A model generated the notes under the pieces. That model ran no database searches. It worked only from the letters and a program-made list of their open reading frames with translations, and had not been told where the DNA came from. A DNA stretch of 64,000 nt from Closterium sp. Naga37s-1 (taxonomy: Eukaryota > Streptophyta > Zygnematophyceae > Desmidiales > Closteriaceae). The position numbers were made by a program, and so were the translations under genes. The DNA lies in NCBI GenBank assembly GCA_947471745.1, contig CANJKZ010000410.1, positions 1,032,001 to 1,096,000 of the forward strand, written 5' to 3'. Below are positions 34,201 to 45,237 of this stretch, piece by piece (positions within the stretch are counted from its first letter, which is position 1; every line of letters starts with the position of its first letter).

Positions 34201-36183
34201 TCTCTGCGTCCGTCCACTGCTCCTCTGCGTGCCCCTTTGCCTTCTCCTCCTGAGTCTTCTCTTCCTACTCTTGCCGACCCGGAGTCAGACTCTCTTCGCG
34301 CTGCCAGTCCTACTGTCACGCGTCTCCTTGCTACGGTTGTCACTGACCCTTCCTTTGAGTCCACTGCTGCGTCTGCTCTAGTTGCTGAGCTCGTCGACTT
34401 TGCTGCTCGCTGTCGCCTAGACTACGTCGCCAGTCTTGTTGCTGAGTCTGAGTCTGTCTGTCCTCCGTCCGTCGGGGGTGAGTGTGCCCTTGGCACGGAC
34501 GTCCTTGAGGACAGGCAGGAGGAGTTCCAGTGCTTGGCCGCTGCTTCACCTCATCTCGTGTCCGTACTGCTTACCCCTGAGGGAGACCCGGATGCACTTG
34601 ACATCCCGACTCCGCGCTCTTACGCGGAGGCGATAGAGGGTCCCTACTCCTCTCAGTGGCAGGCAGCTATGGACGCAGAGATGGCTTCCTGGAAGTCCAC
34701 AGGCACCTACGTTGACGCTGTTCCCCCTCCTGGGGCGAACATCGTCAGTGGCATGTGGATTTTCAGGGTGAAGCGACCGCCGGGTTCTCCGCCTGTCTTC
34801 AAGGCGCGTTACGTGGCTCGTGGCTTCAGTCAGCGGCAGGGAGTTGACTACTTTCAGACCTTCTCTCCCACCCCGAAGATGACCACTCTCCGGGTACTGC
34901 TGCACGTAGCTGCTCACCGTGACTACGAGCTACACTCTCTTGACTTCAGCACTGCTTTCTTGCAGGGCAGCCTGCACGAGGAGATCTGGCTGCGTCGCCC
35001 ACCTGGCTTCACTGGGTCTTTTCCTCCTGGCACCCAGTGGAGCCTACGGCGGCCAGTCTACGGTCTCCGCCAGGCACCGCGTGAGTGGCACGACACACTG
35101 AGGACTACACTTGCGGCTCTTGGGTTTGCTCCCTCTACTGCCGACCCGTCGCTGTTTCTGCGCACCGACACTTCTTTGCCGCCGTTCTACATCCTCGTGT
35201 ACGTCGACGACTTGGTCTTTGCCACAGCTGACACTGCTGGACTAGCCCACGTGAAGTCCGAGCTGCAGAAGAGACACACGTGCACTGACCTGGGTGAACT
35301 GCGCAGCTACCTTGGCTTGCAGATCACTCGGGACAGAGCACGCCGCACCATTACCCTGACTCAGTCACACATGGTGCAGCAGGTCCTTCAGCGCTTCGGC
35401 TTCACGTACTCCTCGCCTCAGGCCACTCCTCTGCCTACTCGCCACTCGCTCTCAGCTCTGCCTTCGGATGAGTCCGTAGAGTCGAGTGGCCCGTACCCAG
35501 AGCTTGTTGGCTGCCTCATGTACCTGATGACCTGCACACGACCTGACCTTGCATACCCTCTTAGCATTCTTGCACGCTATGTTGCTCCTGGGAGACACAG
35601 ACCGGAGCACATGGCTGCAGCGAAGAGGGTGTTGCGCTACTTGTGCAGTACGTCGGGCATGGGGCTTGTGCTTGGAGGGCAGAGTCCAGTGGTCCTTACT
35701 GGGCACGCAGACGCTTCTTGGGCTGACGACCAGGCTACGCAGCAGTCGTCACAGGGTTACACCTTCAGCCTTGGTTCCGGCTCTGTTTCGTGGCGGGCTA
35801 CTCGCTCGTCTTCTGTTCTCGGCTCCAGTTGTGAGGCTGAGATCTACGCAGGAGCCATGGCTGCACAGGAGCTTCGCTGGCTCACCTACCTGCTGACTGA
35901 CCTCGGAGAGTTGCCTCGTTCTCCTCCAGTGCTGTACGTAGACAACAAGGCCATGCTGGCCTTGTGTCGGGAGCAGCGACTGGAGCACAGAACGAAGCAC
36001 ATTGCTCTCCGCTACTTTCTTGCTCGTGAGCTGCAGCAGCGTGGTCAGCTGCGTCTTGCGTACGTGGCCTCTGAGGCCAACACTGCTGATATCTTCACCA
36101 AGGCACTTGCGCCTTGTGACCATCAGCGCTTCTGTACTCAGCTGGGCCTTGTGCCTACCTTGCCTCACTTGCTCACCTCTTGA
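30205..36183 (+). CDS. gag-pol polyprotein of element C (1992 aa)
   Basis: One uninterrupted frame. Residues 1-230: copia-type gag (FDVWIDDLQLFLQC, AHFSQYKSAQTLYDAVVARY). About 262-330: near-pure glycine, then a glutamine run at ~345. A Cys/His cluster of unusual spacing (C-X13-C-X3-H-X4-C) lies near 380-400. Protease TFTLDSGASRS at ~512. Integrase zinc region HHRLGHPS (~673) and catalytic core HMDVWGP (~739), HSDRGEEF (~808, second G of the usual GGEF replaced by E) and NGIAERR (~841). A Gly/Ala/Glu/Pro/Thr spacer spans ~1000-1260. RT has AMDAEMASW (~1487), DFSTAFLQG and YVDD (~1665). RNase H has GHADAS (~1833) and YVDNK (~1913), ending PHLLTS. The start was chosen as the first ATG before the gag homology. 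All catalytic residues look intact, so the element could be active. Confidence 0.93.
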
Positions 36184-36415
36184 CCTTGCTTGTACTGTTA
36201 CATATATATATACCTGCTCTTGTTTGTCTAGCCTTTTTTATATATATGTGTACTCCTGCTTGTGAACTGGCCTTGTGGCCTTGAACTTGTGCTCGGAATG
36301 TGTGGTGACTTTGTGATCCACCCTGAGCTTGTTTTTTTTTTTTTTTTTTTTTTGCTTTGCTTTGCTTGACTGGTCTTGTGACCCCTTGTTCTCCCCCACT
36401 TTGCCTATGGGGGTG

Positions 36416-36473
36416 TGTCAGATTTATATGACATAGCTACTGTAGGCTAGAGTGGGGTAGCACATATGGGGTA
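36416..36473 (+). repeat. Truncated 3' LTR of element C
   Basis: 58 bp identical to the start of the 5' LTR (28822-28879). It stops at GGGGTA and passes directly into the 447-bp flank copy. A poly-T run (about 36333-36352) and the polypurine hairpin CTCCCCCAC...ATGGGGGTG precede it. Confidence 0.9.
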
Positions 36474-36920
36474 GACTGATTTAACGGACTAATTTCATCC
36501 TCGTAACTTTTAAAGTGCTCCGTTCCGCGGGCATCTAGTGATAGCACTATCAAAAGTTTCGCGTTGTTTCCTGCTGTGAATCAGCGATTTCACAGACCAA
36601 GCAGTGTAAAATTCTGGATTTCTTGCTGTGAAACAGACGAATTCACCACCCACACATATTATTTCACGGGAATCACATTTGTCACACTCGATGGTGTTTT
36701 CTTCAAATTCCGTGATTTTTATTTCCCGATTGCGATGCGTTTGACAACAATGATGTACTGCCCTCGTCTAACACGGAGTGCATGCCACCCTCACACACAT
36801 GGGCTGTCGTGAGTGTTGGACGATTGTACTCGATTGTACTGTGTCGGGTTTCCCACGACTAGAATTCCAGCTTGTCTGACGCGAGATCTTTTTGCAGCAC
36901 TAGTCACCTGTTGTGCTTGT
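36474..36920. repeat. Right copy of 447-bp duplication flanking element C
   Basis: Near-identical to 28375-28821. Past it the sequence continues as GCTGGCGTGGGCC, which presumably adjoined TTGTGCTTGT before the insertion. Confidence 0.93.
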
Positions 36921-37247
36921 GCTGGCGTGGGCCGTGCAAAAGTCGGCCGATTGTATTTCCCCCCATTTCGTGGGCTGTTCATTTCCAGAAGTCAAACCCG
37001 TGTATTTTACACTCGAGGGAAACACGAGTTCTGCGCACGATTTTTCCTATGCGAAACCATTTTGTTCTGAGCTGTGAGCCGGACACTTGTTTTTTGCGTC
37101 CGGGAAATACCCGCACGTAGTACCCCGGAAAAAAATCGGAACCGCGGGAATCCTTGAAAAACTGGACAAAAATGGCAGTTGGGCAATTCATTTTCATAGC
37201 ATCGGGTTGCTTTGCCAACGAGGACAGCTACCCGCGCCTGAGTTTTG

Positions 37248-37364
37248 CCCACGTTTGGCACTCCTGAAGTTTCCGGCTTGTACAACCCGCAGGTTCTACC
37301 GCGCTCTAAACTGCCATATCGTTTCTGAATCACTACCATCGCTTAGCTAACAACGGGAGTGCTG
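37248..37364. repeat. 117-bp direct repeat, copy 1
   Basis: CCCACGTTTGGCACTCC...GGGAGTGCTG. It matches 37847-37963 with two substitutions, 599 bp apart. No TG...CA ends are visible. Confidence 0.9.
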
Positions 37365-37846
37365 AAAAGTCTCGGATCGTCGCGGTACTGCACTCAACAG
37401 TCGGGTTGCGAGGTGGGAGCTTCTATTAGTAGAACTGCAAGCGAGCGTGGCGCTTTCAATCTGACACACATTACATGTCTTGGGAAGGGGTGTCCTTGTG
37501 CATCTCTGGTAGTTAGACGTTTGCACAACCCGCGGGCAATAACCCGCGCTTTTGTTTACACACCCGCAGTCCCTTCCAGATGCAGTTTTTGGTTTCATAT
37601 TTTCAGGCCTGATGTGTCATAGCAACTTGATTCCCCGCGGCCATGACTTGCGTGTAGACCCGCGTAATACCCTACACGTATACGCATGAAATTCTTACGA
37701 GAAATACGAGCGAGAATTATCTGCGTAAAATGTCTGCTTGAAATTTCCGCGGAACAGTTTCGCGTTATGCTCCACGTTATCTACCATGAGAAATTCCCGC
37801 GAGCAAGATCCGCGAGAAATACCAGCGATAAATACCGCATGAACTA

Positions 37847-37963
37847 CCCACGTTTGGCACTCCTGAAGTTTCCGGCTTGTGCAACCCGCGGGTTCTACCG
37901 CGCTCTAAACTGCCATATCGTTTCTGAATCACTACCATCGCTTAGCTAACAACGGGAGTGCTG
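37847..37963. repeat. 117-bp direct repeat, copy 2
   Basis: Second copy of 37248-37364. The 482 bp between the copies contains no recognisable gene. Confidence 0.9.
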
Positions 37964-38921
37964 GAATTTAGTTTGCGGTTCCCAAGGTATTCTCGCGGGT
38001 GGGTTCCCGGAAATTCCCGCGGGTGGCTTCTCATGAATTCCTGCGCTGTTCGTCTGAAGTTTCCGCGGGTTGAATTCCCGCGAGAGAGGTAAGGGGAATT
38101 TCCGCGGAGATTCCCGCGATCAGAAAGGCACGAAATTTCCTGACTTTCTGAACGCGGGAATCCCCGCGTGTGTGTTCCAAGCCGTTTCTGTATGTGTGTG
38201 GGGGCCACGCAACATCCATCTGTGCCTATAATTTTGTGCTTGGTTTCACATGCGGTATTATTGATTTCGTTACCAGCGAAACAAATGCGAACCCGAGGTT
38301 GGCTGTGTCGGGGATATGGTTTCACGAGGATCGCACTTCTTCGTGAACTTTTCTCGCGCGAGTTATGTGCGGCCACGCGTCATATTTGGCGAAAAAAGTT
38401 GCCATGTCACGACGCCACGTGCATTCATTCAGTCTTCCCTTTGTGTTCGCGAATCACCCGAAGCCACGAAGCAGGAGGCGAAAGTGAGTACCTCTGTCGA
38501 AAGCACACGTGCACGTCGGAGCTTCCCCCGATGTTTTCCGCGTGGAAAATCGGGGGAGCAACGGCCAATGAGCGGTCGCCGAGCGTCTGGTTACTGATAC
38601 GTTTTCTAGGGTGTGTTCCACCCTGTAGCGCTGGGACCACGCTACCGTGGGGCGGCCGAACTCGGTAGTGCTACCGTCCCAGCCGCGCAGTTTCCCGCCC
38701 GGAAACGCTCCCCTCGCCTGCCCCCAACTACCCCCCTGTTACATTCCCCAAGTTCAAACCCGAAACCCCGCAGTAGCAATTACACCGAAACTGCGATAAT
38801 TCCACACCCTTTATCTTCACGACCTGGGGTACCTACCCTCGAAAGAACCGATTTCGAAGGTAGTTAGCAACGCTCGAAGAATTTTCAGGGTTAATGTAAC
38901 ACAATCTCAATGGGAGCTTAA

Positions 38922-41067
38922 AGCCCGCGGCCCAAATTGCAAGCCGCGCGGTTCAAGTTTTTAAAACTTGTTCCCCTGACTTTCGGGTTACCAGGTTTCT
39001 GGGAGACAGAGGTCCGCGCGACACAACTCAGGCTGTGAGCCAATGAGAGTTGACTACCCCTATGTTGAGAACCAATGAGATTGAACACAAATGTCTTCAG
39101 TCGCAAACCAGGGCTCGGCAGAACCAACACACACCCAAAAACTTGAAAACGAGGGTGTGCAATTTGGGACTCTTGGACACAAACAAGTACCCGCTGCACT
39201 AACAAAAAAGCCCACGCACAACTCGAACGCACAGTAGGAACGGCCATGGCACGCCTGCTCTCAATCGTAATGCTAGATCTGGGAACTATGGCAAGCTAGC
39301 AGCGGAAAATAGGGGCATTGATGGTGCTGGTGCTATTGCCTGTTTCTGGCACCTCCGAGCAGAGCGCACATCCAGACGATGCGACGGCGATGGTCGCGTT
39401 CGTCGTATGACCGAAGGGAGAGAGAGTGAGAGCGAGGGAGGTGAGGGGTAAGGGGAAGGGTGGGAGAAGGAGGAAGAGTTGGAGGAGGAGGACAAGGAGT
39501 GGGATGATGAAGTGGAGTTCTAGGAGGCACAGGTGAGAGCTGCACCACACTGCTGCTGGGCTGGGACACATACCCACCCTCTTTTGTGAAGCTTCCTGAC
39601 TATCTAACAGGGGGACTACTTACCCTGGCCACCCTGTTGTGCCTGTGTTGTTCCTCAGATGGTCTTACCCCTACTTCCCCCCTTCTTACCCCCTCGTCCT
39701 CTCCTCTCTCCTGCATTGGTGCATGTGTCCTGTTTTGTCTGTGGATGCTGTGGGCAGCAGAGGAGGAACTATACAGGGAGAAGATACTTTCAGTTGACAG
39801 CCTGACCTCAGGTGGTCTCCACCTGTCAGGTGAAATGACAGTGTGAGATTCTATGGTGCCACCCATACACCAACCCCCGCTCCCCTCTCCTCACCGTTTG
39901 CCCTTCGGCTGTGTCCCGCTGCTCAACCCCATTTGCTCAGACTTCTATTCTATGCTCTCATCTCACCTTTCCATTCTCCCCTCCCTCCGTTCTTTAACTC
40001 TATCCCCTTCCACCTCCTCCCCCTTCTCTGTTTGTTGTGCGCTGACTTCTTCTGCCACACCTGGTTCCATGAGGTGCGGTTGGTGGGAGGCATAGATATC
40101 TTGGGATGCGTCTCAAGAGTTGGCTTGAGTCTGCACCGGGTGTGTTCTGTGTGTTGTGCGCCAAGTTATTTCGTCACTGCTGCTTTCATGAGGTCAAGTT
40201 AGAGGATGAGAGTGGTTCTATTGAAAGGGGGGCGGTGAGAAACCCAACGAAGCGCTTGCACCTACAAGCTAAGGTTTATGTGAATGCGTGCATCACGACT
40301 TTCACGGGCTCGCCCATGCATGTCTCTCATGCCCCCATGCCCATGCCTCATTCTCCATGCGATGGCGAAGGTGGGTGCATTGAAGATGGTCAAGTGGCGT
40401 CGCTATTTACTGAGCGAAAGTGAGGTTTCCCACGTAGTGCCATATGACGTTATCCGCGCTGGCATTCAGTGTTTGATATTCCGCCGCATTCCGATGCTTT
40501 CAGAATGCGCCGACGTTCGTGCCGTGTCTACGGCTTTTTCGTACCTTCGGGAAGCATCCTTTCCAGGGCGACGGGCCATATTCCCTATCTCGCCGTCTCG
40601 AATGAAGTGGTTCTGTTTGTTGATGACGGTCGTGTGACGTTTTTTATCTCAACTGCAACCTTTATGGCTGTCGTAATGCTAAGGATTTGGCAGTTTTATC
40701 ATCCGCGACGCAAGTGTGCTTGCTCGTGCCGCCTACTGTAGTTGGCTGCTGTATGCAGTATCAAGTACTAGCGGGCCTCATCATGGTTGGTTGTCGAAAG
40801 CCTAGGTCATGGTGTTGTGTGTGTGGCAGCGCAAGAGCTGCGGAAGTGTTGTGTTGTGTGTTTTTTGGTCGCGGTGTGTGGTGCGCCGTGCGACAATTTC
40901 TATTGGCTGGTTTTCTATTGTTTGACTCGGCTGTTCGCTAAACAATTCTCGATTTCGCTTACTGGGTGTGCCTTCTTTCGGCTCCCAACTTTCACTTTCA
41001 CACCCCTCGCCACCCGTTGTTCCCCTGGGCCAAGTTTTAAAAACTTGTGCAATTTGGGCCAACGGCT
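38922..41067. mobile_element. Putative non-autonomous TIR element with TTAA ends
   Basis: The left end (TTAA, AGCC, CGC, GGCCCAAATTGCA, then CAAGTTTTTAAAACTTG) is mirrored at the right end (CAAGTTTTAAAAACTTG, TGCAATTTGGGCC, AAC, GGCT, TTAA). TTAA at 38918-38921 and 41068-41071 fits a TTAA target duplication, as in piggyBac-like elements. The repeats are imperfect (an extra 12 bp on the left). No transposase is recognisable in the 2146 bp, and the internal ORFs look spurious. Confidence 0.6.
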
Positions 41068-41758
41068 TTAACGCAGGAACAATCTGGCACTGGAATTTTC
41101 CCCGCTCACTCGAACTACAAAGTTCGAGTTTCGAAAGGCCTTGACCTGGTGGTTATTTCCTGATAGACCTGCCCGCAATGTCAGGGCGTCGGTCTCATCA
41201 AACCTTCATCCGTGTAGGGTGTCTGGGAAGAATCAAAGTTCAGGGTGTGGAAATATCGAACAGGTGTAGCGCCTCCTCGCTTCCCTGGATTACCTTTTCT
41301 TGATCAATCACCACGGTTCGATCACCACCACCGCACCGCTTCATCCCTAAAAGCTCTTCATTTCCTGTGCTTTGCTCAATCTGCATCTCTTGGCCACCCA
41401 ACCGAGCTATTTGCACCCTCGCTCTTGCTTCCATCTTCGTTTCCCCACAGAGCACCTTTCTCCACCAAGCCTCCGGCTGGTTCGGAAACACCTCCCCGAG
41501 CCTCGGGTCGGGCCAAGCCAGCCAGGAGCAGTAGAGCGCAGCCGCGGCGAAGATGGCAGCAACGGACATGAGCACGAGCGCGCCGAAATACCGCGGATCG
41601 TGGAGAACTATGGCGAGCGCAAACATGAGGAGCTTTTTGAAACTGGCGAGCGCCCTGTGTGTGGATCCGAAAGAGTTGGCGGATGCGGCGGGGACGGCCG
41701 TTTGGATCACCTGCGTGCCGACGATCTGGAAGGTCCAGTGGCCCAGGCGGGAGAACAC

Positions 41759-42065
41759 CTGCCAGGGAGAGGGGTGCCGGAGATCTGAGCTTTGAGTCGA
41801 CTCAATTTTCCATTTGGAATGTCCAGTGGCCCACGCGGGAGAGCAACTGAGGAGAATAGGGGTGGCGGCGAGGTGGGGAAAGGGGCTGATAGGGGAGGTG
41901 AGCTTTGAGTCGACCCAAATCGAATGGCCAGTGGCCCACGCGAGAGAGCACCTGAGGAGAATAGGGGTGTCGGAGAGGTGAGCTTTGAGTTTTGAGTTTT
42001 TTAATTGACTCAAATCTCGATCTTGAAAGTCTAGTTGCCTCGACGGGAGAGCACCTGCCGGGGAT
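41759..42065 (-). repeat. Four-fold partial copies of exon 10 acceptor, copy 1
   Basis: Three extra partial copies of the exon-10 start lie upstream of the real one (41758). They encode LLSRVGHWTFQ (about 41850), VLSRVGHWPFD (about 41951) and VLSRRGN-stop (about 42053). Each has its own AG and a CCTATTCTCCTCAG-like or CCCCGGCAG tract, and each breaks off at a TTGAGTCGACTCAAA-like palindrome (near 41795 and 41900, and a degenerate one near 41990-42010). Confidence 0.85.
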
Positions 42066-43444
42066 AGGGGTGGTGGCGGGGAGGTGGGCAATTGGGGATT
42101 CGGCGCTTTTCAATCAGTGCTCCCTTTACCAGTCACCACGATAAGAAGTGCCGACAATCTGGAAGGTCATAGCATGATCGGAGGCAGTGTTCTGAAAAGT
42201 TACTCTGTAGTAGCAGACTCACGATTAGCAGGAGGAAGAGCAGCAGCAGGCCTTGGTGCAGAGAAGGCGGCGCAAGCGAGATCGACGAGAAGGTGAGAAG
42301 CGAGAGGAGGAGCAGCAGCGCTTGATAGATCAGCGCCGCACTGCCGGCCTGGGAAGGAAATAGTCCAGCGGGAGGGAGGAAGGGAGAGGAGAGAGAGAGG
42401 AAGGTAGAGTGAGGATTGAAACATAGAGGAGGGAAGTGAGATATGGATGCAGAGGAGAGGAGAGATGGAGGAGAAGGGCGAGGACGAGAGAAGAATGAGG
42501 GGGACGTTCAGGAGGAGGAGCGAGAGAGCGTCGGCGTCTAACCCTTGTTTCATCTCATGTTCCATAGTCATCTAAGAGCTCGCTCATCTCGTAACACACA
42601 ATCCCTCCCATCCCACGGCCTGCCCGCACCCCTTCCCTCTCCCAGCGTACCCGCAAAACGCCGAAGCGAGCGACGAGGGGCGACGACACCAACGTGGCTG
42701 CGAAGCCCATGGCGGCACACGCGCTGTTGAACTCGCCCACCACGCCCATGTGCACCCCTGCCAGAATCGGGGTGTGGGGTATAGCTTGGCAGTGGGTTCA
42801 GGTGGAGTTTTCGGCGCTGTGAATGTGCGTGCGTGGGGGCATGTGTGCGAGAGAATGCCTGCATGTGTGCACGTGTATGTGCAGTGCATGCGTATGTGCG
42901 TTCATGCGTGCATAGAGCCCTGTGTGCATATGCGTATATGCAAGTGGAGTGCCCCACTCACCATGGAGCGTGAGGTAGGAGGTCATGAGTCCCGGGTGTG
43001 AGAACGCCATTCAAGCACAGCAGCACATACGCCATACTCGCAGGCATCACCAGCTGCCGTACATAGCTTCGAAACCCCTTCCCCTCTGCTTCAACTTCAG
43101 CTTCATCCACCCTTTTCAACCCGCCCACTGCTTCCGCTTCTGCTGATGCTGCCACACCTGCCACTCCTGCAGGACTTCCCATCCCTGCTGCTGGCGCTCC
43201 TACTGCTGAGCCTCTTGCAATTCCCTGCTGGGATGAATGGGCAGGGTGAGGGATCGCCTCTGCTGCTGCTGCTGCTGCTGCTGCTGCTTCTGGTGGTGTT
43301 GATGCTGGTGCTAGTGCTGCTGCAACGGCCACCATGAAGAGTGATGCTGCTGGGGGTGTTCCAGAAGCAAGGACACCCCATGTGGGGCATGTGGGTCCTG
43401 CGTCCTGCCCCACCTTCTTTACTAGGAAAGCCGATTTTGCCTCT

Positions 43445-43562
43445 TCTCTTTCCCCCTCCTCCTCCTCCTCCTCCTCCTCCTCCTCCTCCTCCTCCTCCTC
43501 CTCCTCCTCCTCCTCCTCCTCCTCCTCCTCCTCCTCCTCCTCCTCCACCTCCTCCTCCACCT
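43445..43562 (-). repeat. (GAG)n microsatellite coding poly-Glu in exon 7
   Basis: About 35 CTC triplets on the plus strand encode a long glutamate run within the central loop of ferroportin copy 1. Nearby (CAG)n runs at 43771-43806 and 43260-43285 encode poly-Ala. Confidence 0.9.
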
Positions 43563-43772
43563 CCTTCGCTGATGGCTGCATATCTGGCTGTGATGATTCT
43601 TCACTTGCCGCTGTAGGTTGTGCATGCAGAGGCTGGGGGTATATGCTTCCAGCACTAAAAGTTACTGCCTCACCTTGTGTTGCCTCTGTGAAGTCTGGAG
43701 CGTGGGTGGTAGCGTTGTGGTTTTCAGTTGCAGCAGTGGGAAGAGTCGTACCACCGTCATTATTATCATTAT

Positions 43773-43806
<34 letters not shown>

Positions 43807-44929
43807 GGCGGCAGCGGCAGCGGCGGCGGCGGCATCAGGAGAATTGCAATTGATGCTAACAACACAGTCACGTGGCAAATCTGGTGTCAACCGAAGTGAT
43901 CCTGGTGCAGACCAGATCGACCCTTGAGTCGATCGAAACAAGCCGAGCGCCAACCGAAGTGATTGTGATGCTGACATATCATGCCCCCCTGGTGTTAACC
44001 TAAACGACCCAAATGCCGTTCGCAACGATTCTTGCGTCGATTCAGGAGATGTTTGGAGAGTCCTGGGCTCGCTGAGCGCTCCTTTGGAGAGATGGTTTGT
44101 CAGGCACGTTAGAGCGAGCTGCCGAGGGGGGATGAGGTGTGCGTGCGTGTGCATGTGCGTGTGCGAGTGAGAGAGAAAGGGGGGGGGGGGGGGGGGGGAG
44201 AGGGGGAGAGGGTGGGGGGAGGAGAGGGGGATGAGGGAGGTGGGGAAGGGTGGATTGGGGAGGGGGGAGGGAGGGAGGGAGAGAGAGAGGGAATACATGA
44301 AGACAAGCAGGCTAGAGGAAGGAAGAATAGTCTTAGATCGTATTCCAGGGCACGGACACCACCCGAAGTCCCCCCATCCGAACTTCTTGGGGCTCGGGAT
44401 GGTGTCTGTGTGGGGCAGGCCCCCACCCCGGACATCTGGCGTCGCAGGGTGGTTGGGAACGGTCGTCTGCGTCGTCTGACCATGAAATGGTCTGGGGTGA
44501 TTCGCGCCCAATTAAATTCGTCGCAGTTTAGTCAGCCAAACGGCCAACAATGACTGCGCGAGCGATTGTAAAACATTTTTGTTGGGTGGCTGTGTGTATC
44601 GAGGAGGAAGTTCAAGTACACTTGCGTGGTTTTGGTGACTGTACAACCGACTCAAGTGCTGGGCAGCGACAAAAATGACTCGTGAAGGTGTTGGAACACA
44701 TACACACCCGCACAAGTTCATTGGCCCAATCAAACAGTGACATGGGCCTAAACCCGCTGTCGCAGATAGACGCGCATGACAGTCGTAGGTTCCGTAGCCG
44801 TCAGCTTCAAGGTGTCGAGATACCGGACCGCGTGGCGTCACATTGAAATTCAATTTACAACATTGCGGACCGCGTGGGGGAACTTCAGATGGTGTCCGTG
44901 CCTTGGAATACGCCCTTACCGTACCCCAT

Positions 44930-44975
44930 ATGCAGGAGGTAGAGTGCAATGAGGCTTTTGAGAATTCTCAAAAGC
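44930..44975. repeat. Partial exon-6 end copy plus EcoRI-centred palindrome
   Basis: GCTTTTGAG-AATT-CTCAAAAGC (44954-44975, perfect over 22 bp) follows a degraded copy (AGGTAGAGTGCAATGAG) of the exon-6 edge found intact at 45058-45085. Confidence 0.75.
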
Positions 44976-45104
44976 AATCCAGAATTCAATATTCAGTATC
45001 GATTATCAAGTTTACTTTTGAGCATTCTTGGGGTGAAGGTGAATACGCACCAGGGCAGGGAGGGAGAGTGCAACGTGGGCGAGGCATGCTTTGGTGCATA
45101 CCAG

Positions 45105-45237
45105 TGTCAAATTATATGCATGTTATATATGTGTAGGCTGTAGTGGGGTAGCCAATATGGGGTACAACCCTATTAGGGTTTCATATTTGTACCAAACCCT
45201 GATCTAGTCAATTCATTCCTGCTACTAAATTCTAACA
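45105..45237 (+). repeat. 5' LTR of element D
   Basis: 133 bp, TGTCAAATTATATGC...TTCTAACA. It is followed at once by a primer-binding-site variant TGGTTTCAGTGC (45238-45249). Confidence 0.93.

Larger units (their letters stand above)
28822..36473 (+). mobile_element. Ty1/copia retrotransposon C with intact ORF
   Basis: Plus-strand element: 5' LTR 28822-28952 (131 bp, TGTCAGATTTATATG...TTGATTCACA), primer-binding site, GC-rich leader, a single gag-pol ORF, polypurine tract, then a 3' LTR cut after 58 bp (36416-36473). Instead of a 5-bp target duplication it is flanked by 447-bp direct copies. It is the only element in the window with an undamaged reading frame. Confidence 0.93.
36921..38917. 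other. Non-coding stretch rich in CCCGCG words
   Basis: No convincing gene. Two 117-bp direct repeats are present (listed separately). From about 37740 to 38170 the words TTCCCGCG, TTCCGCG and CCGCGGG recur many times. The region near 38610-38700 has repeated GTAGCG/GCTACC words, like 2519-2580. Confidence 0.5.

Noticed and set aside
36333-36352. Poly-T run as evidence of a processed pseudogene
   Set aside because: It lies inside the 3' untranslated region of element C, well before the LTR, and is a simple run in the element.
43445-43562. (CTC)n tract as a separate serine- or proline-rich gene
   Set aside because: It falls in frame as poly-Glu within ferroportin exon 7 on the minus strand; plus-strand ORFs there are shadows.
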